A stretch of DNA of 64,000 nucleotides from Aquiluna sp. KACHI24 (GCF_025997915.1 NZ_AP026677.1:620001-684000); one strand, 5' to 3'; shown: positions 45,408-53,876, counted from the first letter of the stretch. Notes: generated from the letters alone by a model not told the origin. Translations and numbers: made by a program.

Positions 45408-45941
45408 CTAAGCTTCGGTTATCCAGTTATTTGCAATTGTTTCCCTAACTTCACCCAGCAACCGAGGCAAGGCCTTGGTCTGAGCGATGATTGGGAAAAA
45501 GTTAGCGTCGGTCTTCCACCTTGGAACGATGTGCTGGTGAAGGTGGGAGGCGATACCCGCTCCCGCCACCTCGCCTTGGTTCATTCCAATATTGAAGCCA
45601 TGAGTGCCGAACACTTTTTTCAGAGTGCGCATTCCTTGTTGAGTCAGCTTCCCGATTTCGGCAATTTCTGCCGGCGTCGCCTTGTCGTAAGTGTCAACGT
45701 GGCGGTAGGGACAAACCAATAGGTGGCCGGTGTTGTAGGGAAAGAGGTTCATAAGCACGTAGCAGGTCTCCCCCTTATAAACCACCAAGCCTTCCTCTGC
45801 GGTCTTGTTCGGTGCGTGGCAAAACGGGCAGTCCTCGTCAGGGGGTTGTTGACCGGTCTGTAGATAGACGAGTCGATGGGGAGTCCAAAGCCGCTCGAAG
45901 TTATCCTTCATCGCCGAGAAGCCCTCAAGAAATTCAGTCAA
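45408..45941 (-). CDS. HIT-domain hydrolase
   Basis: A 177-aa histidine-triad protein with HLHQHIVP near residues 132-139. Upstream is the ERLWTPHR signature and a CPFC pair, as in the actinobacterial AP4A phosphorylase-like HIT proteins encoded after thrS (the M. tuberculosis homologue is Rv2613c). The longest start is TTG at 45941, directly after the thrS TAA; an ATG at 45911 is the alternative, losing ten residues. Confidence 0.9.
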   Translation of the reverse strand: MTEFLEGFSAMKDNFERLWTPHRLVYLQTGQQPPDEDCPFCHAPNKTAEEGLVVYKGETCYVLMNLFPYNTGHLLVCPYRHVDTYDKATPAEIAEIGKLTQQGMRTLKKVFGTHGFNIGMNQGEVAGAGIASHLHQHIVPRWKTDANFFPIIAQTKALPRLLGEVRETIANNWITEA

Positions 45942-47927
45942 TTAGACCTGACGCTTCTGCTCGATGGCATCCAGAATCAACTTCAAGGCTTCTGCTCTTG
46001 GAACATCGTTAGTTTGCGAACCATCGCGATAGCGGAAGCTGAAGGTTCCGGACTCGGCATCTCTGCCGCCCGCAAGAATCATGAATGGCACTTTCAAAAG
46101 GGTGTGGTCACGAATCTTCTTTTGCATGCGATTGTCGGAACGATCGACCTCGACTCTGACTCCGTGTGACCTGAGCTCAGCTGCAAAGTCCTCCAGGTAG
46201 TCGGCAAACTCATCCGCCACCGGAATACACACTGCTTGAACTGGCGCAAGCCAGGGTGGGAAGTGACCGGCGTAGTGCTCGGTCAATACACCAAAGAAGC
46301 GTTCAATAGAGCCAAACAGGGCTCGGTGAATCATGATCGGTCGGTGGCGCTCTCCGTCGCTTCCGACGTATTCGAGATCAAACCTCTCGGGGAGGTTGAA
46401 GTCGAGCTGAATGGTAGACATCTGCCAGGTTCGACCGATAGCGTCACGCGCTTGAACCGAGATCTTTGGGCCGTAGAAAGCCGCTCCACCTGGGTCTGGA
46501 ACTAGCTGAAGCCCTGACCTCTCGGCAACTGACCGCAAGGTGTTGGTGGCACGATCCCAAATTTCATCGCTTCCGACGAACTTGGGGTTATCCGGATCCC
46601 GGGTTGAAAGCTCTAGATAGAAGTCGTTCAGACCGTAATCGCGAAGCAGTCCCAGAACGAAATCAAGCACGCTAGTGAGCTCGGTCTCAAGTTGCTCGTT
46701 GGTGACAAATAGGTGGGCGTCATCCTGGGTCATGCCACGAACTCGCGTCAGTCCGTGGAGCACACCAGATTTCTCATATCGATACACCGAACCGAACTCG
46801 AACATTCTCAGTGGCAGTTCTCGATACGAGCGCTGTCTGGAGCGGAAAATCAGAATGTGGAACGGGCAGTTCATCGGCTTTAGGTAGTAATCCGCACCCG
46901 CGCGCTTGAGTTGCCCCTGGTCATCAAATTCTGCATCCAGCTTCATCGGGGGGAACATGCCGTCCGAATACCACTGCAGGTGGCCGGAAGTCTCGAACAG
47001 GGTCGACTTGGTGATGTGTGGCGAGTAAACAAACTCATAACCGGCGTCTTCATGACGCTTGCGGCTGTAGTCCTCCATGACACGCCTAAGGACTCCACCG
47101 CGAGGATGGAAAACCGCTAGACCGGATCCAATTTCATCCGGGAATGAGAACAGATCGAGCTCAACACCTAACTTACGGTGGTCGCGCTTCGCAGCTTCCT
47201 CCAGTCTCAGCATGTAGGCATCGTGATCCTCTTGTGAGGCCCAAGCGGTGCCGTAAATACGCTGTAGCTGATTGTTGTTCTCATTTCCCCGCCAGTAGGC
47301 GGCAGCTGAGCGCAGCAGGGAGAACGCCTTACCCACGAGTCGAGTGTTGGGAAGGTGTGGGCCACGGCAAAGATCTCTCCAGGCAATGGATCCGTCAGGA
47401 TTGAGGTTCTCATAGACCGAAAGCTGCCCGGAACCCACCTCTGCGGCACCCTCACCAACATCCGAACTCTTCAGCGAAATTAGTTCGAGCTTGTAGGGCT
47501 CGTCTTTCATCAGCTCTCGGGCCTCTTCATCGCTCACTTCGCGACGAATAAAGCGCTGAGACTTTCCCACAAGCTCCTTCATGCGCTTTTCAATGCGCTT
47601 TAGGTCCTCTGGCTTGAAGGGCTCTTCAACATCGAAGTCGAAGTAGAAACCGTCTTTGATCGGTGGGCCGATTCCGAGTTTCGCAGGGTCAAACAGCTCC
47701 TGGACAGCTTGTGCCATGACGTGAGCGGTGGAGTGTCTAAGAATTGAGAGCCCGGCGTCCGAATCAATGCTGACACCCGAGATGGCATCGCCCAACTGAG
47801 GTTTGTAAGACAGGTCCTTGAGTTCTCCGTTGACCTCAAGCGCGATGATGGACTTGTCCTGAAACAGCTTGAAGCCATCAACACCCGGCTCTAACTCGGT
47901 GCTGACGCCATTTATAGTGACCTGCAA
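45942..47927 (-). CDS. thrS: Threonine-tRNA ligase
   Basis: Charges tRNA(Thr). It is 661 aa with an N-terminal TGS domain (1-~60), an editing domain ([10 protein letters not shown] near 65), a class II core ([34 protein letters not shown]) and an anticodon-binding domain. The start is TTG at 47927 with AGGAG five bases before it. A possible -10 TAGACT is at 47953-47948; no T-box is visible in the short leader. Confidence 0.97.
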   Translation of the reverse strand: MQVTINGVSTELEPGVDGFKLFQDKSIIALEVNGELKDLSYKPQLGDAISGVSIDSDAGLSILRHSTAHVMAQAVQELFDPAKLGIGPPIKDGFYFDFDVEEPFKPEDLKRIEKRMKELVGKSQRFIRREVSDEEARELMKDEPYKLELISLKSSDVGEGAAEVGSGQLSVYENLNPDGSIAWRDLCRGPHLPNTRLVGKAFSLLRSAAAYWRGNENNNQLQRIYGTAWASQEDHDAYMLRLEEAAKRDHRKLGVELDLFSFPDEIGSGLAVFHPRGGVLRRVMEDYSRKRHEDAGYEFVYSPHITKSTLFETSGHLQWYSDGMFPPMKLDAEFDDQGQLKRAGADYYLKPMNCPFHILIFRSRQRSYRELPLRMFEFGSVYRYEKSGVLHGLTRVRGMTQDDAHLFVTNEQLETELTSVLDFVLGLLRDYGLNDFYLELSTRDPDNPKFVGSDEIWDRATNTLRSVAERSGLQLVPDPGGAAFYGPKISVQARDAIGRTWQMSTIQLDFNLPERFDLEYVGSDGERHRPIMIHRALFGSIERFFGVLTEHYAGHFPPWLAPVQAVCIPVADEFADYLEDFAAELRSHGVRVEVDRSDNRMQKKIRDHTLLKVPFMILAGGRDAESGTFSFRYRDGSQTNDVPRAEALKLILDAIEQKRQV

Positions 47928-48014
47928 GATGACTCCTAACCCGCCAAAGTCTACCGAGGTTGGTTAGGTAAACCTTGCTGGTGCTAGCAATTTGACACTG
48001 TGTAGTCTGCAGAC

Positions 48015-48554
48015 ATGGCGGAACAATCAAGGCATGAACTTGAGCACAAGCTCAACTGGCTTCGTGCGGCAGTTTTGGGGGCAAACGACGGCATGATTTC
48101 AATCGCTGGAGTGGTCATGGGTATCGCAGGTGCTGGAGCAGATCGCGCAACGGTCGCACTGGCCGGTATAGCGGCACTTGCAGCTGGCGCAATTTCCATG
48201 GCCGGTGGCGAATACACATCGGTAAGCGCCCAGCGAGATGCTGAAATTGCCTACGGTCGACACCACCTTGAGATTGCAGCAAGCCCCTGGACTGCTGCCT
48301 GGGCCTCGTTTGTTGCTTTCACCTCTGGTGGCCTGCTCCCCCTGCTCGCAGTTTTGGGCCCATGGCAGGAAAACCGAGTTCCGGTGACCGTTGTTGCGGT
48401 TGTGGTTGCGCTTGGACTGACAGGCTGGTGGGCGGCTGATCGCGGCGGAGCATCAAGACGAAAGTCAATTTTGCGAAATGTCATCGTGAGTGTGTTGACC
48501 ATGGTGATTTCTTACTCAATTGGTGTCCTTTTAGGCGTGACTGTCTTCGCTTAG
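48015..48554 (+). CDS. Compact VIT/CCC1-family metal transporter
   Basis: A 179-aa membrane protein with five hydrophobic segments, related to vacuolar iron transporter/CCC1 proteins. LRAAVLGANDGMISIAGVVMG and AGAISMAGGEYTSVSAQRD are the family's TM1 and TM2 signatures. The usual cytoplasmic three-helix metal-binding domain, about 50-60 residues after SAQRD, is missing: the chain goes almost straight into TM3 (ASPWTAAWASF). It could move Fe2+ or Mn2+, but the substrate cannot be read from sequence. The ATG has no Shine-Dalgarno; TAGTCT sits six bases upstream, so the mRNA may be leaderless. Confidence 0.88.
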   Translation: MAEQSRHELEHKLNWLRAAVLGANDGMISIAGVVMGIAGAGADRATVALAGIAALAAGAISMAGGEYTSVSAQRDAEIAYGRHHLEIAASPWTAAWASFVAFTSGGLLPLLAVLGPWQENRVPVTVVAVVVALGLTGWWAADRGGASRRKSILRNVIVSVLTMVISYSIGVLLGVTVFA

Positions 48555-48572
48555 CCATTACCCTTAGTAGCT

Positions 48573-50042
48573 GTGTCAAATGTAGAGAGCTTCGACGTCG
48601 CGCTCATTGGCGGCGGCATCATGAGTGCCACCCTTGGTGTACTCATCAAAAAGACCAACCCCGAAGCAAGAATCATTCTTTTTGAACGGCTTGATTCTGT
48701 TGCCGAGGAAAGCTCTAACCCTTGGAACAATGCCGGCACCGGTCACGCAGCGCTGTGTGAGCTCAACTACATGCCTGACAGCAAAGATGGCTCGCTGCCA
48801 GATGCATCAAAAGCCATCGCAATCAATGAGCAGTTTCAGGTTTCTCGTCAATTCTGGGCAACGCTGGTAAAAGAAGGCATTCTTTCCTCGCCTGAGACCT
48901 TCATTCGCTCGGTTCCGCACATGACTTTTGTTACTGGTGAGAAAGACGTTGACTACCTAAAGCGCCGCTTCACAGTCTTGAAGGATCAACCTCTTTTCGC
49001 CGGCATGGAGTATTCCGAAGACCCAAAGGCGATCGCCAAGTGGGCGCCACTAATTGTTGAGGGTCGTGAAGACTCGAAATTTGCTGCCACATACATCGAC
49101 CAGGGCACAGATGTTGATTACGGTGCAATCACAAAGCAGCTAATCCACTGGCTCAAGGGCGAGGGCGTTGAGGTTCTCACCAGCACCGAGGTAAAGAAGC
49201 TCTACCAGTATCAGGACAAGACCTGGCGTCTAACCGCTAGCGGTAAGGCCCAGGGTCGCTTGATCAAGGCCGAGAAGGTGTTCGTCGGGGCTGGCGGTTG
49301 GGCTCTTAAGCTCCTGCAGAACGCCGGCATCCCGGAGATCAAGGGCTACGGAACCTTCCCAGTGAGCGGACACTTCCTTCGAACAGACAACCCTGAGGTG
49401 GTGGCTAGGCACCATGCCAAGGTTTACTCCCAGGCAGCGGTCGGTGCTCCCCCAATGTCTGTCCCGCACCTCGACACCCGCGTGGTTGATGGTAAGACTT
49501 CACTCTTGTTTGGCCCATTTGCGGGGCTGAACCCGAAGTTTCTAAAGTCCGGATCCATCCTTGATCTTCCGCTCTCGGTTAGACCTTCAAACATCGTTCC
49601 CTACCTCTCGGTAGCGCTAAAGAATTTCTCACTCGTCCAGTACTTGATTTCCGAAATCTTGAAGTCCAAGAAGCAAAAGCTTCAGAGCCTAAAGGATTTC
49701 GTTCCAAACTCAGATATGCAGGGCTGGGAGCTTTACGAGGCCGGTCAGCGCGCTCAGGTAATTAAACCGACCAAGGGCGGTGGCACCTTGCAGTTTGGCA
49801 CCGAGGTAATCAGCTCCAAGGACTCTTCAATCGCGGGTCTACTCGGTGCCTCACCGGGCGCATCGGTGAGTGTGAGCGTGATGCTAGATGTGATGCAGAA
49901 GTTTTATCCGCAGAACTTTTCAAAGTTTGAGCCCGAGCTCAGAAAGCTAATCCCTGGCTATGGCAAGAAGCTAAATGCTGATCCAGCTCTGGCCAAAAAG
50001 ACCCTTGCCGCGACAGCCAAGGTCCTAAAACTCAAGGCTTAG
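48573..50042 (+). CDS. mqo: Malate:quinone oxidoreductase
   Basis: FAD-dependent membrane-associated enzyme oxidising malate to oxaloacetate with electrons to quinone. It is 489 aa. VALIGGGIMSATLGVLI is the FAD-binding motif, and NPWNNAGTGHAALCELNY and the C-terminal GLLGASPGASVSVSVMLDVM are diagnostic of Mqo. The GTG start at 48573 is 18 nt after the VIT gene and has no Shine-Dalgarno. It links to aconitase later in the window as a TCA component. Confidence 0.97.
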   Translation: MSNVESFDVALIGGGIMSATLGVLIKKTNPEARIILFERLDSVAEESSNPWNNAGTGHAALCELNYMPDSKDGSLPDASKAIAINEQFQVSRQFWATLVKEGILSSPETFIRSVPHMTFVTGEKDVDYLKRRFTVLKDQPLFAGMEYSEDPKAIAKWAPLIVEGREDSKFAATYIDQGTDVDYGAITKQLIHWLKGEGVEVLTSTEVKKLYQYQDKTWRLTASGKAQGRLIKAEKVFVGAGGWALKLLQNAGIPEIKGYGTFPVSGHFLRTDNPEVVARHHAKVYSQAAVGAPPMSVPHLDTRVVDGKTSLLFGPFAGLNPKFLKSGSILDLPLSVRPSNIVPYLSVALKNFSLVQYLISEILKSKKQKLQSLKDFVPNSDMQGWELYEAGQRAQVIKPTKGGGTLQFGTEVISSKDSSIAGLLGASPGASVSVSVMLDVMQKFYPQNFSKFEPELRKLIPGYGKKLNADPALAKKTLAATAKVLKLKA

Positions 50043-50051
50043 TTACCAAAT

Positions 50052-50085
50052 AAATAACCCCCGAGGCAAGCCTCGGGGGTTATTG
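50052..50085. terminator. Bidirectional intrinsic terminator between mqo and the 5'-nucleotidase
   Basis: A near-perfect hairpin: AATAACCCCCGAGGC at 50053-50067 pairs with GCCTCGGGGGTTATT at 50070-50084, roughly 14 base pairs around CAAG. A/T flanks on both sides give each strand a run of U. It closes both convergent genes. Confidence 0.95.
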
Positions 50086-50096
50086 CTTAGCAGTTG

Positions 50097-52049
50097 TTAC
50101 TTGCCGATCACAGTGGTGCGACCGTCAAGTTTCATCTGGGTTACCTTGCCAGCTGCAGCATCAGCCTTTAGTGCCTCTACCAAAACTTCGGCATCAAGGT
50201 CACGTACGTTGAGCTTGGAGATGTCGAACATGTTATATCCATCTCCACCCTTTGCAACGAAGTCAGTCAGAGCCAAGGTGAACTTGGTTCCATCCTTCGG
50301 GATTGGGTTGCCCTTGAGATCAACCAGCGAGACGATTCTTGAACCGACTGGCTTGGAGACATCAACGGTGAACTTCATGCCTGAAACGTGCGGCCAGCGA
50401 CCATCGGTTGGATAGCGGGATACTCCGTTTTCCATTGCGGCCCAGATCTGAGTTCCGGTGACCTCAATGGTGCTGAAGACGTTTCCGAATGGGTGAATGG
50501 TGTAAACATCGCCCAGCAATACATCCCACGGACCCTCCGCATTTCCTGCGGTTGGTCGCTTGATTGACTTATCTCCCGGAACGTAGGTAGTTGCTGGGAA
50601 GGTGGAACGAATTCCACCACCGTTCATCAGGGCAAAGTCAGTGCCGTACTTGGCGCGAACCACATCGGCAGACCAGTTACCGAAAACATGCTCTCCGCTT
50701 CGCTGAACTGGTGGAGTTCCTGCGATAGGAGTTGAGACCTGAACCTGGCCCACCTTGACGTCCATCTTTGCATTCAGAGAACTCTTGAAGCGGGTGACCA
50801 TCGCAGCGGTGGTGGCATCTGGGGTCTTGACGCTGGCGTTTGCCGTGGTGATCAGCTCGTTGGAGGATCCAACAACCTTCCCGGTCTCGGTATTTACACA
50901 GACCTGAAGTCGGTTGTACTGAGCGCCAGCATTGCGAACCATGGCGGTTAGCTTGCCGTTGTGCACAGACGAGTAGGTCTGGTGCGAGTGGGCTCCGAGC
51001 ACAACATCAACACCCTTCAGGCTCTTGGCATAGTCAATTAGTGGACCTACAGCCTTGCCATCCTGGTTGGTGTTCCAGCCTTCGTGGATTAGCGCTACAA
51101 CTACGTGTGCGCCCGCAGCCTTCGCGGCAGCAACCGCACGGTCGATGCCAGGGGCATTGTCAGTGATAGTTACCGTGCCCTTCTTTCCTGCGTAGGTGAA
51201 GTCGAGGTTGCCCGGCATGACCTGCTCAACGGTCTGAGAGGTGTTGATTCCGATGAATCCCACCTTGACTCCGTCACGCTCGATGACGGTGTACGTCTTT
51301 GCACGCTTGCCGTTTCCTGCATCTAGACCCTTGAGAGTCGAGTAGTTTGATGCAACCCAGGTGAAGTCCGACTTGCGGATCATCTGGCGCAGGTGCGTGA
51401 GATTGCGGTCGTGCTCGTGGTTTCCAAATCCGGACACATCAAATCCCATCAGGTTCATACCCTCAATGGTTGGAACTTCGGCAAACTGAGATGAGATTGG
51501 TGGCGCTGCACCGATATTGTCACCAGATGAAACGGTGAAAGTTCCAGCCACTGCGGAACGATCAGCCTTGAAGTTGGCTGCTAGTAGTGCTGCTCCAAAG
51601 CTGCTGTTTGGCTCTAGCTGACCATGGAAGTCGCTGAGCTGGAGGATCTGAACACTCTTGTGCTTAGTTGAGTAGCTGATTGGTGTTACCGCAGCGGTCT
51701 TTGCAGCAGCAGAGATGCCGTACTCATTGACAGCCTGAACCTGAACAGTGACGGACTTGGTCGACAGGGTCGGCATCAAGACACTTCTTGAGTTTGCGCC
51801 GACGATCACAGGACAAGACCCCTGACCGGCACTGACGATGTAGTGCGTGACATCTGGAGCGCCATCTACGCCGGTCCAGTTGACACGGAGGCCACCTACA
51901 GCTTGGGATACTGCTACCTTGGCCGGTGCGGTTGGAATTGAGTACGTCTCAGCTGAGACGGCGGGGGTGCTGAGGGTTAGAGCACCTAGTGCGGTTGCCG
52001 CAACTGCGGCTAGGCCAACTCTTAGTCGGCGCTGAAGAGAGAGTTTCAT
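50097..52049 (-). CDS. Secreted FN3-5'-nucleotidase / 2',3'-cyclic phosphodiesterase family metallophosphatase
   Basis: A 650-aa exported protein from the ATG at 52049; a start at 52091 would place the signal peptide after 14 extra residues. A signal peptide (1-33, likely cut after VSA) is followed by a fibronectin type III domain (about 38-125), a calcineurin-like phosphoesterase domain with LSDFHGQ, SSGDNIG and GNHEHD metal ligands (about 140-400), and a 5'-nucleotidase C-terminal domain (about 430-620, with FALMNGGGIRS and GGDGYNMF). No anchor is seen at the C-terminus. It probably scavenges phosphate or nucleosides outside the cell. Confidence 0.94.
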   Translation of the reverse strand: MKLSLQRRLRVGLAAVAATALGALTLSTPAVSAETYSIPTAPAKVAVSQAVGGLRVNWTGVDGAPDVTHYIVSAGQGSCPVIVGANSRSVLMPTLSTKSVTVQVQAVNEYGISAAAKTAAVTPISYSTKHKSVQILQLSDFHGQLEPNSSFGAALLAANFKADRSAVAGTFTVSSGDNIGAAPPISSQFAEVPTIEGMNLMGFDVSGFGNHEHDRNLTHLRQMIRKSDFTWVASNYSTLKGLDAGNGKRAKTYTVIERDGVKVGFIGINTSQTVEQVMPGNLDFTYAGKKGTVTITDNAPGIDRAVAAAKAAGAHVVVALIHEGWNTNQDGKAVGPLIDYAKSLKGVDVVLGAHSHQTYSSVHNGKLTAMVRNAGAQYNRLQVCVNTETGKVVGSSNELITTANASVKTPDATTAAMVTRFKSSLNAKMDVKVGQVQVSTPIAGTPPVQRSGEHVFGNWSADVVRAKYGTDFALMNGGGIRSTFPATTYVPGDKSIKRPTAGNAEGPWDVLLGDVYTIHPFGNVFSTIEVTGTQIWAAMENGVSRYPTDGRWPHVSGMKFTVDVSKPVGSRIVSLVDLKGNPIPKDGTKFTLALTDFVAKGGDGYNMFDISKLNVRDLDAEVLVEALKADAAAGKVTQMKLDGRTTVIGK

Positions 52050-52083
52050 GGGGTAAAAATACCCCGCAAATCTTTCTGATTTG
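52050..52083 (-). promoter_or_regulatory. Two adjacent palindromes in front of the 5'-nucleotidase gene
   Basis: On the minus strand CAAATC-N5-GATTTG (52083-52067) is followed one base later by GGGGTA-TTTT-TACCCC (52065-52050), which touches the ATG. The second contains TATTTT six bases before the ATG, a possible -10 of a leaderless mRNA. The first would then lie in the -18 to -34 region, an operator position. No Shine-Dalgarno is present. Confidence 0.5.
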
Positions 52084-52093
52084 TTAACCAAGT

Positions 52094-52134
52094 AAAAACT
52101 CGCCTCAACCTTTGCATGAAGGTTGTGAGGCGAG
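52094..52134 (-). terminator. Terminator of the tRNA operon
   Basis: Minus-strand hairpin: CTCGCCT (52134-52128) pairs with AGGCGAG (52105-52099), and inside it CAACCTT (52125-52119) pairs with AAGGTTG (52112-52106), with a 2-nt bulge and a 6-nt loop. TTTTT follows. It lies just downstream of tRNA-Val. Confidence 0.9.
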
Positions 52135-52146
52135 CTCTATTGTTAC

Positions 52147-52221
52147 TGGTGGGCGATACTGGGTTCGAACCAGTGACCTCTTCCGTGTCAGGGAAGCGCG
52201 CTACCACTGCGCCAATCGCCC
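52147..52221 (-). tRNA. tRNA-Val (GAC)
   Basis: Cloverleaf with acceptor GGGCGAT/ATCGCCC, anticodon stem CTTCC/GGAAG, loop CTGACAC (anticodon GAC), T arm GGTTCGAACCC-like, discriminator A. CCA is encoded, unlike in the two tRNAs beside it. It is last in the minus-strand tRNA operon. Confidence 0.95.
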
Positions 52222-52236
52222 GTCTTTTGTGGTGAG

Positions 52237-52307
52237 AGGTGAAGACGGGATTCGAACCCGTGTACACGGCTTTGCAGGCCGCTGCCTCGCCTCTCGGCCA
52301 CTCCACC
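52237..52307 (-). tRNA. tRNA-Cys (GCA)
   Basis: Acceptor GGTGGAG/CTTCACC (with one G-U pair), anticodon stem GCGGC/GCCGT, loop CTGCAAA (anticodon GCA), T loop TTCGAAT, discriminator U as expected for Cys. The 3' CCA is not encoded. It is 15 nt from tRNA-Val and 15 nt from tRNA-Gly. Confidence 0.95.
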
Positions 52308-52322
52308 GTTCAGGTGTCTGAG

Positions 52323-52395
52323 AGCGGATGACGAGACTCGAACTCGCGACCCTCACCTTGGCAAGGTGATGCGCTACCAACTGCGCTACATCCGC
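52323..52395 (-). tRNA. tRNA-Gly (GCC)
   Basis: Acceptor GCGGATG/CATCCGC, anticodon stem TCACC/GGTGA, loop TTGCCAA (anticodon GCC), T loop TTCGAGT, discriminator U. CCA is not encoded. It is first in the Gly-Cys-Val operon. Confidence 0.95.
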
Positions 52396-52416
52396 ATTGC
52401 TCTCGACAGAGAACTT

Positions 52417-52451
52417 GAAAATTATGCCACATAATTCCAACTCGTTGTCAA
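52417..52451 (-). promoter_or_regulatory. Promoter of the tRNA-Gly-Cys-Val operon
   Basis: Minus strand: TTGACA (52451-52446) and CATAAT (52426-52421) are 19 bases apart; GACAAC read as -35 gives a 17-base spacer. Transcription would begin about 20 bases before tRNA-Gly. The -35 lies in the T tract of the amt terminator. Confidence 0.7.
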
Positions 52452-52500
52452 AAAAGCGAAAAGCGGTGAGATTGCTCCCACCGCTTTTCTTACTTTTTTC
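52451..52500 (-). terminator. Terminator downstream of amt
   Basis: Hairpin with arms AAAAGCGGTG (52488-52479 on minus) and CACCGCTTTT (52468-52459), a ten-base loop, then a T-rich tail. A T-rich stretch also follows on the plus strand. Confidence 0.85.
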
Positions 52501-53720
52501 TATCGTCGCTCTGGATCCTGGCCGAAGCTGTAGGCGGCTTCACCGTGAACGACTAGGTCAACGCCTGCAATCTCGTCCTCTGACTTGACTCTGAAGCCAA
52601 TGGTCTTCTCGATCGCAAATCCGATGATCAAGGCTGCAAGGAAGCCGTAGATGAGGACTCCGAATGCAGCTATGGCCTGAACCACAAGCTGACCGTAGTC
52701 ACCACCGGTGAAAAGACCTGTGTCGGTTGCGAAGAAGCCCAGGTACAGGGTTCCAATCAGACCAGCTGCCAGGTGGATACCCACTACGTCAAGGGAGTCG
52801 TCGTAGCCAAGCTTGAACTTCAGCTCAACTGCCAGTGCACTGAGGGCTCCGGCGATGACACCTAGGAGAAGTGCAAAGCCAGGGGTGATGCTCGCGCAGG
52901 CTGGGGTGATGGCGACAAGACCTGCCACCGCACCTGACGCTGCTCCGATAGAGGTCGCCTTGCCCTCCTTTACCTTCTCGATAGCCAACCAGCCCAAGAT
53001 TGCAGCTGAGGTGGCACCGAGGGTGTTCACGGTGATCAAGCCGGCATTCTCGAGTCCGTTCAGGAACTCGGCACCGACGTTGAAGCCGAACCAACCGAAC
53101 CAAAGGAGCGCGGCTCCCAAAAGAACTAGTGGCACGTTGTGAGGCTGCATGATGCCCTTGGCAAAGCCGAAGCGCTTGCCCAGCACAATGGCTAGCGCTA
53201 GTGCTGCAGCGCCAGCGTTGATGTGAACAGCGGTTCCACCGGCGTAGTCGATAACGCTAGGCATATCGAGCCAGGTGCCCAGCTCCATGATCCAGCCACC
53301 GCCCCAGACCCATGCTGCTACTGGGAAGTAGGACACGGTTGCCCAGATGCCGGCAAAGACCAACCAGGCCCCAAAACGGGCACGGTCAGCGATTGATCCT
53401 GAGATTAGCGCAACGGTAATGATGGCGAAGGTCGCTCCGTAAGCTGCGCCTACCAATCCTTCGTTGTCGAGCCCTGCTAGGCCGAAGCTTGCAAATGGGT
53501 TACCGCTGAAGTCGGTAGGGTTCTCGACGGCAGACATGCTGTAGCCATAGAGCACCCAGAGGACTCCGATTAGGGCGAGCGATCCAAAGCTCATCATCAT
53601 CATGCTCACGACAGACTTGGCCTTCACCAAACCGCCGTAGAAAAACGCCAATCCTGGCGTCATCAAGAGCACCAACGCAGTTGAGAGCACTGCGAAAGCT
53701 AGTTCTCCGGTTCCTAACAT
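52500..53720 (-). CDS. amt: Ammonium transporter
   Basis: Membrane channel for ammonium/ammonia, 406 aa from the ATG at 53720, about 11 transmembrane helices. TPGLAFFYGGLVKAKS, DYAGGTAVHINAGAAALALA and GIHLAAGLIGTLYLGF are Amt signatures, including the pore histidines. The ATG has AGGTGG close upstream; a TTG at 53744 would include that signal in the coding sequence and is rejected. No glnK follows; the gene is closed by a terminator. Confidence 0.96.
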   Translation of the reverse strand: MLGTGELAFAVLSTALVLLMTPGLAFFYGGLVKAKSVVSMMMMSFGSLALIGVLWVLYGYSMSAVENPTDFSGNPFASFGLAGLDNEGLVGAAYGATFAIITVALISGSIADRARFGAWLVFAGIWATVSYFPVAAWVWGGGWIMELGTWLDMPSVIDYAGGTAVHINAGAAALALAIVLGKRFGFAKGIMQPHNVPLVLLGAALLWFGWFGFNVGAEFLNGLENAGLITVNTLGATSAAILGWLAIEKVKEGKATSIGAASGAVAGLVAITPACASITPGFALLLGVIAGALSALAVELKFKLGYDDSLDVVGIHLAAGLIGTLYLGFFATDTGLFTGGDYGQLVVQAIAAFGVLIYGFLAALIIGFAIEKTIGFRVKSEDEIAGVDLVVHGEAAYSFGQDPERR

Positions 53721-53810
53721 GTCCACCTCACTTTTAGTAATCAAATGGCCAACCCTCGGCAGCCATGGGACAATCTTGAGAGCGACCGATTACGGTCAGT
53801 CACTTCGTTA

Positions 53811-53856
53811 GTTTCGGCTCGGTTACAAAATCGGCCTTGCGTTACGTTTGTGTTTC
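53811..53856 (-). promoter_or_regulatory. GlnR-like operator between amt and nhaA
   Basis: On the minus strand GTAAC-N6-GAAAC (53826-53811) matches the actinobacterial GlnR half-site pair GTNAC-N6-GAAAC. A second pair, GAAAC-N6-GTAAC (53856-53841), lies 14 bases further away in mirrored order. They are about 90-135 bases upstream of the amt ATG, fitting activation of amt under nitrogen limitation. GlnR itself is not in the window. Confidence 0.5.
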
Positions 53857-53876
53857 AAGATGCCCAAGGAGTGGTT

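Noticed and set aside
47928-48014. T-box leader for thrS
   Set aside because: The 87-bp intergenic gap is shared with a divergent gene and shows no stem I or terminator; a simple promoter fits better.
50052-50085. Repeat element or attachment site at the strong inverted repeat after mqo
   Set aside because: Position between convergent stop codons, GC-rich stem and A/T flanks explain it as a bidirectional terminator.
52147-52395. tRNA cluster as an integration site for a mobile element
   Set aside because: No integrase, direct repeat or foreign-looking genes are seen on either side; the operon has its own promoter and terminator.
53745-53876. N-terminal 44-residue extension of NhaA from an ATG at 53745
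   Set aside because: The extension is not membrane-like, runs through the GlnR-like boxes, and a TTG with a perfectly placed AAGGAG lies at the expected NhaA start.
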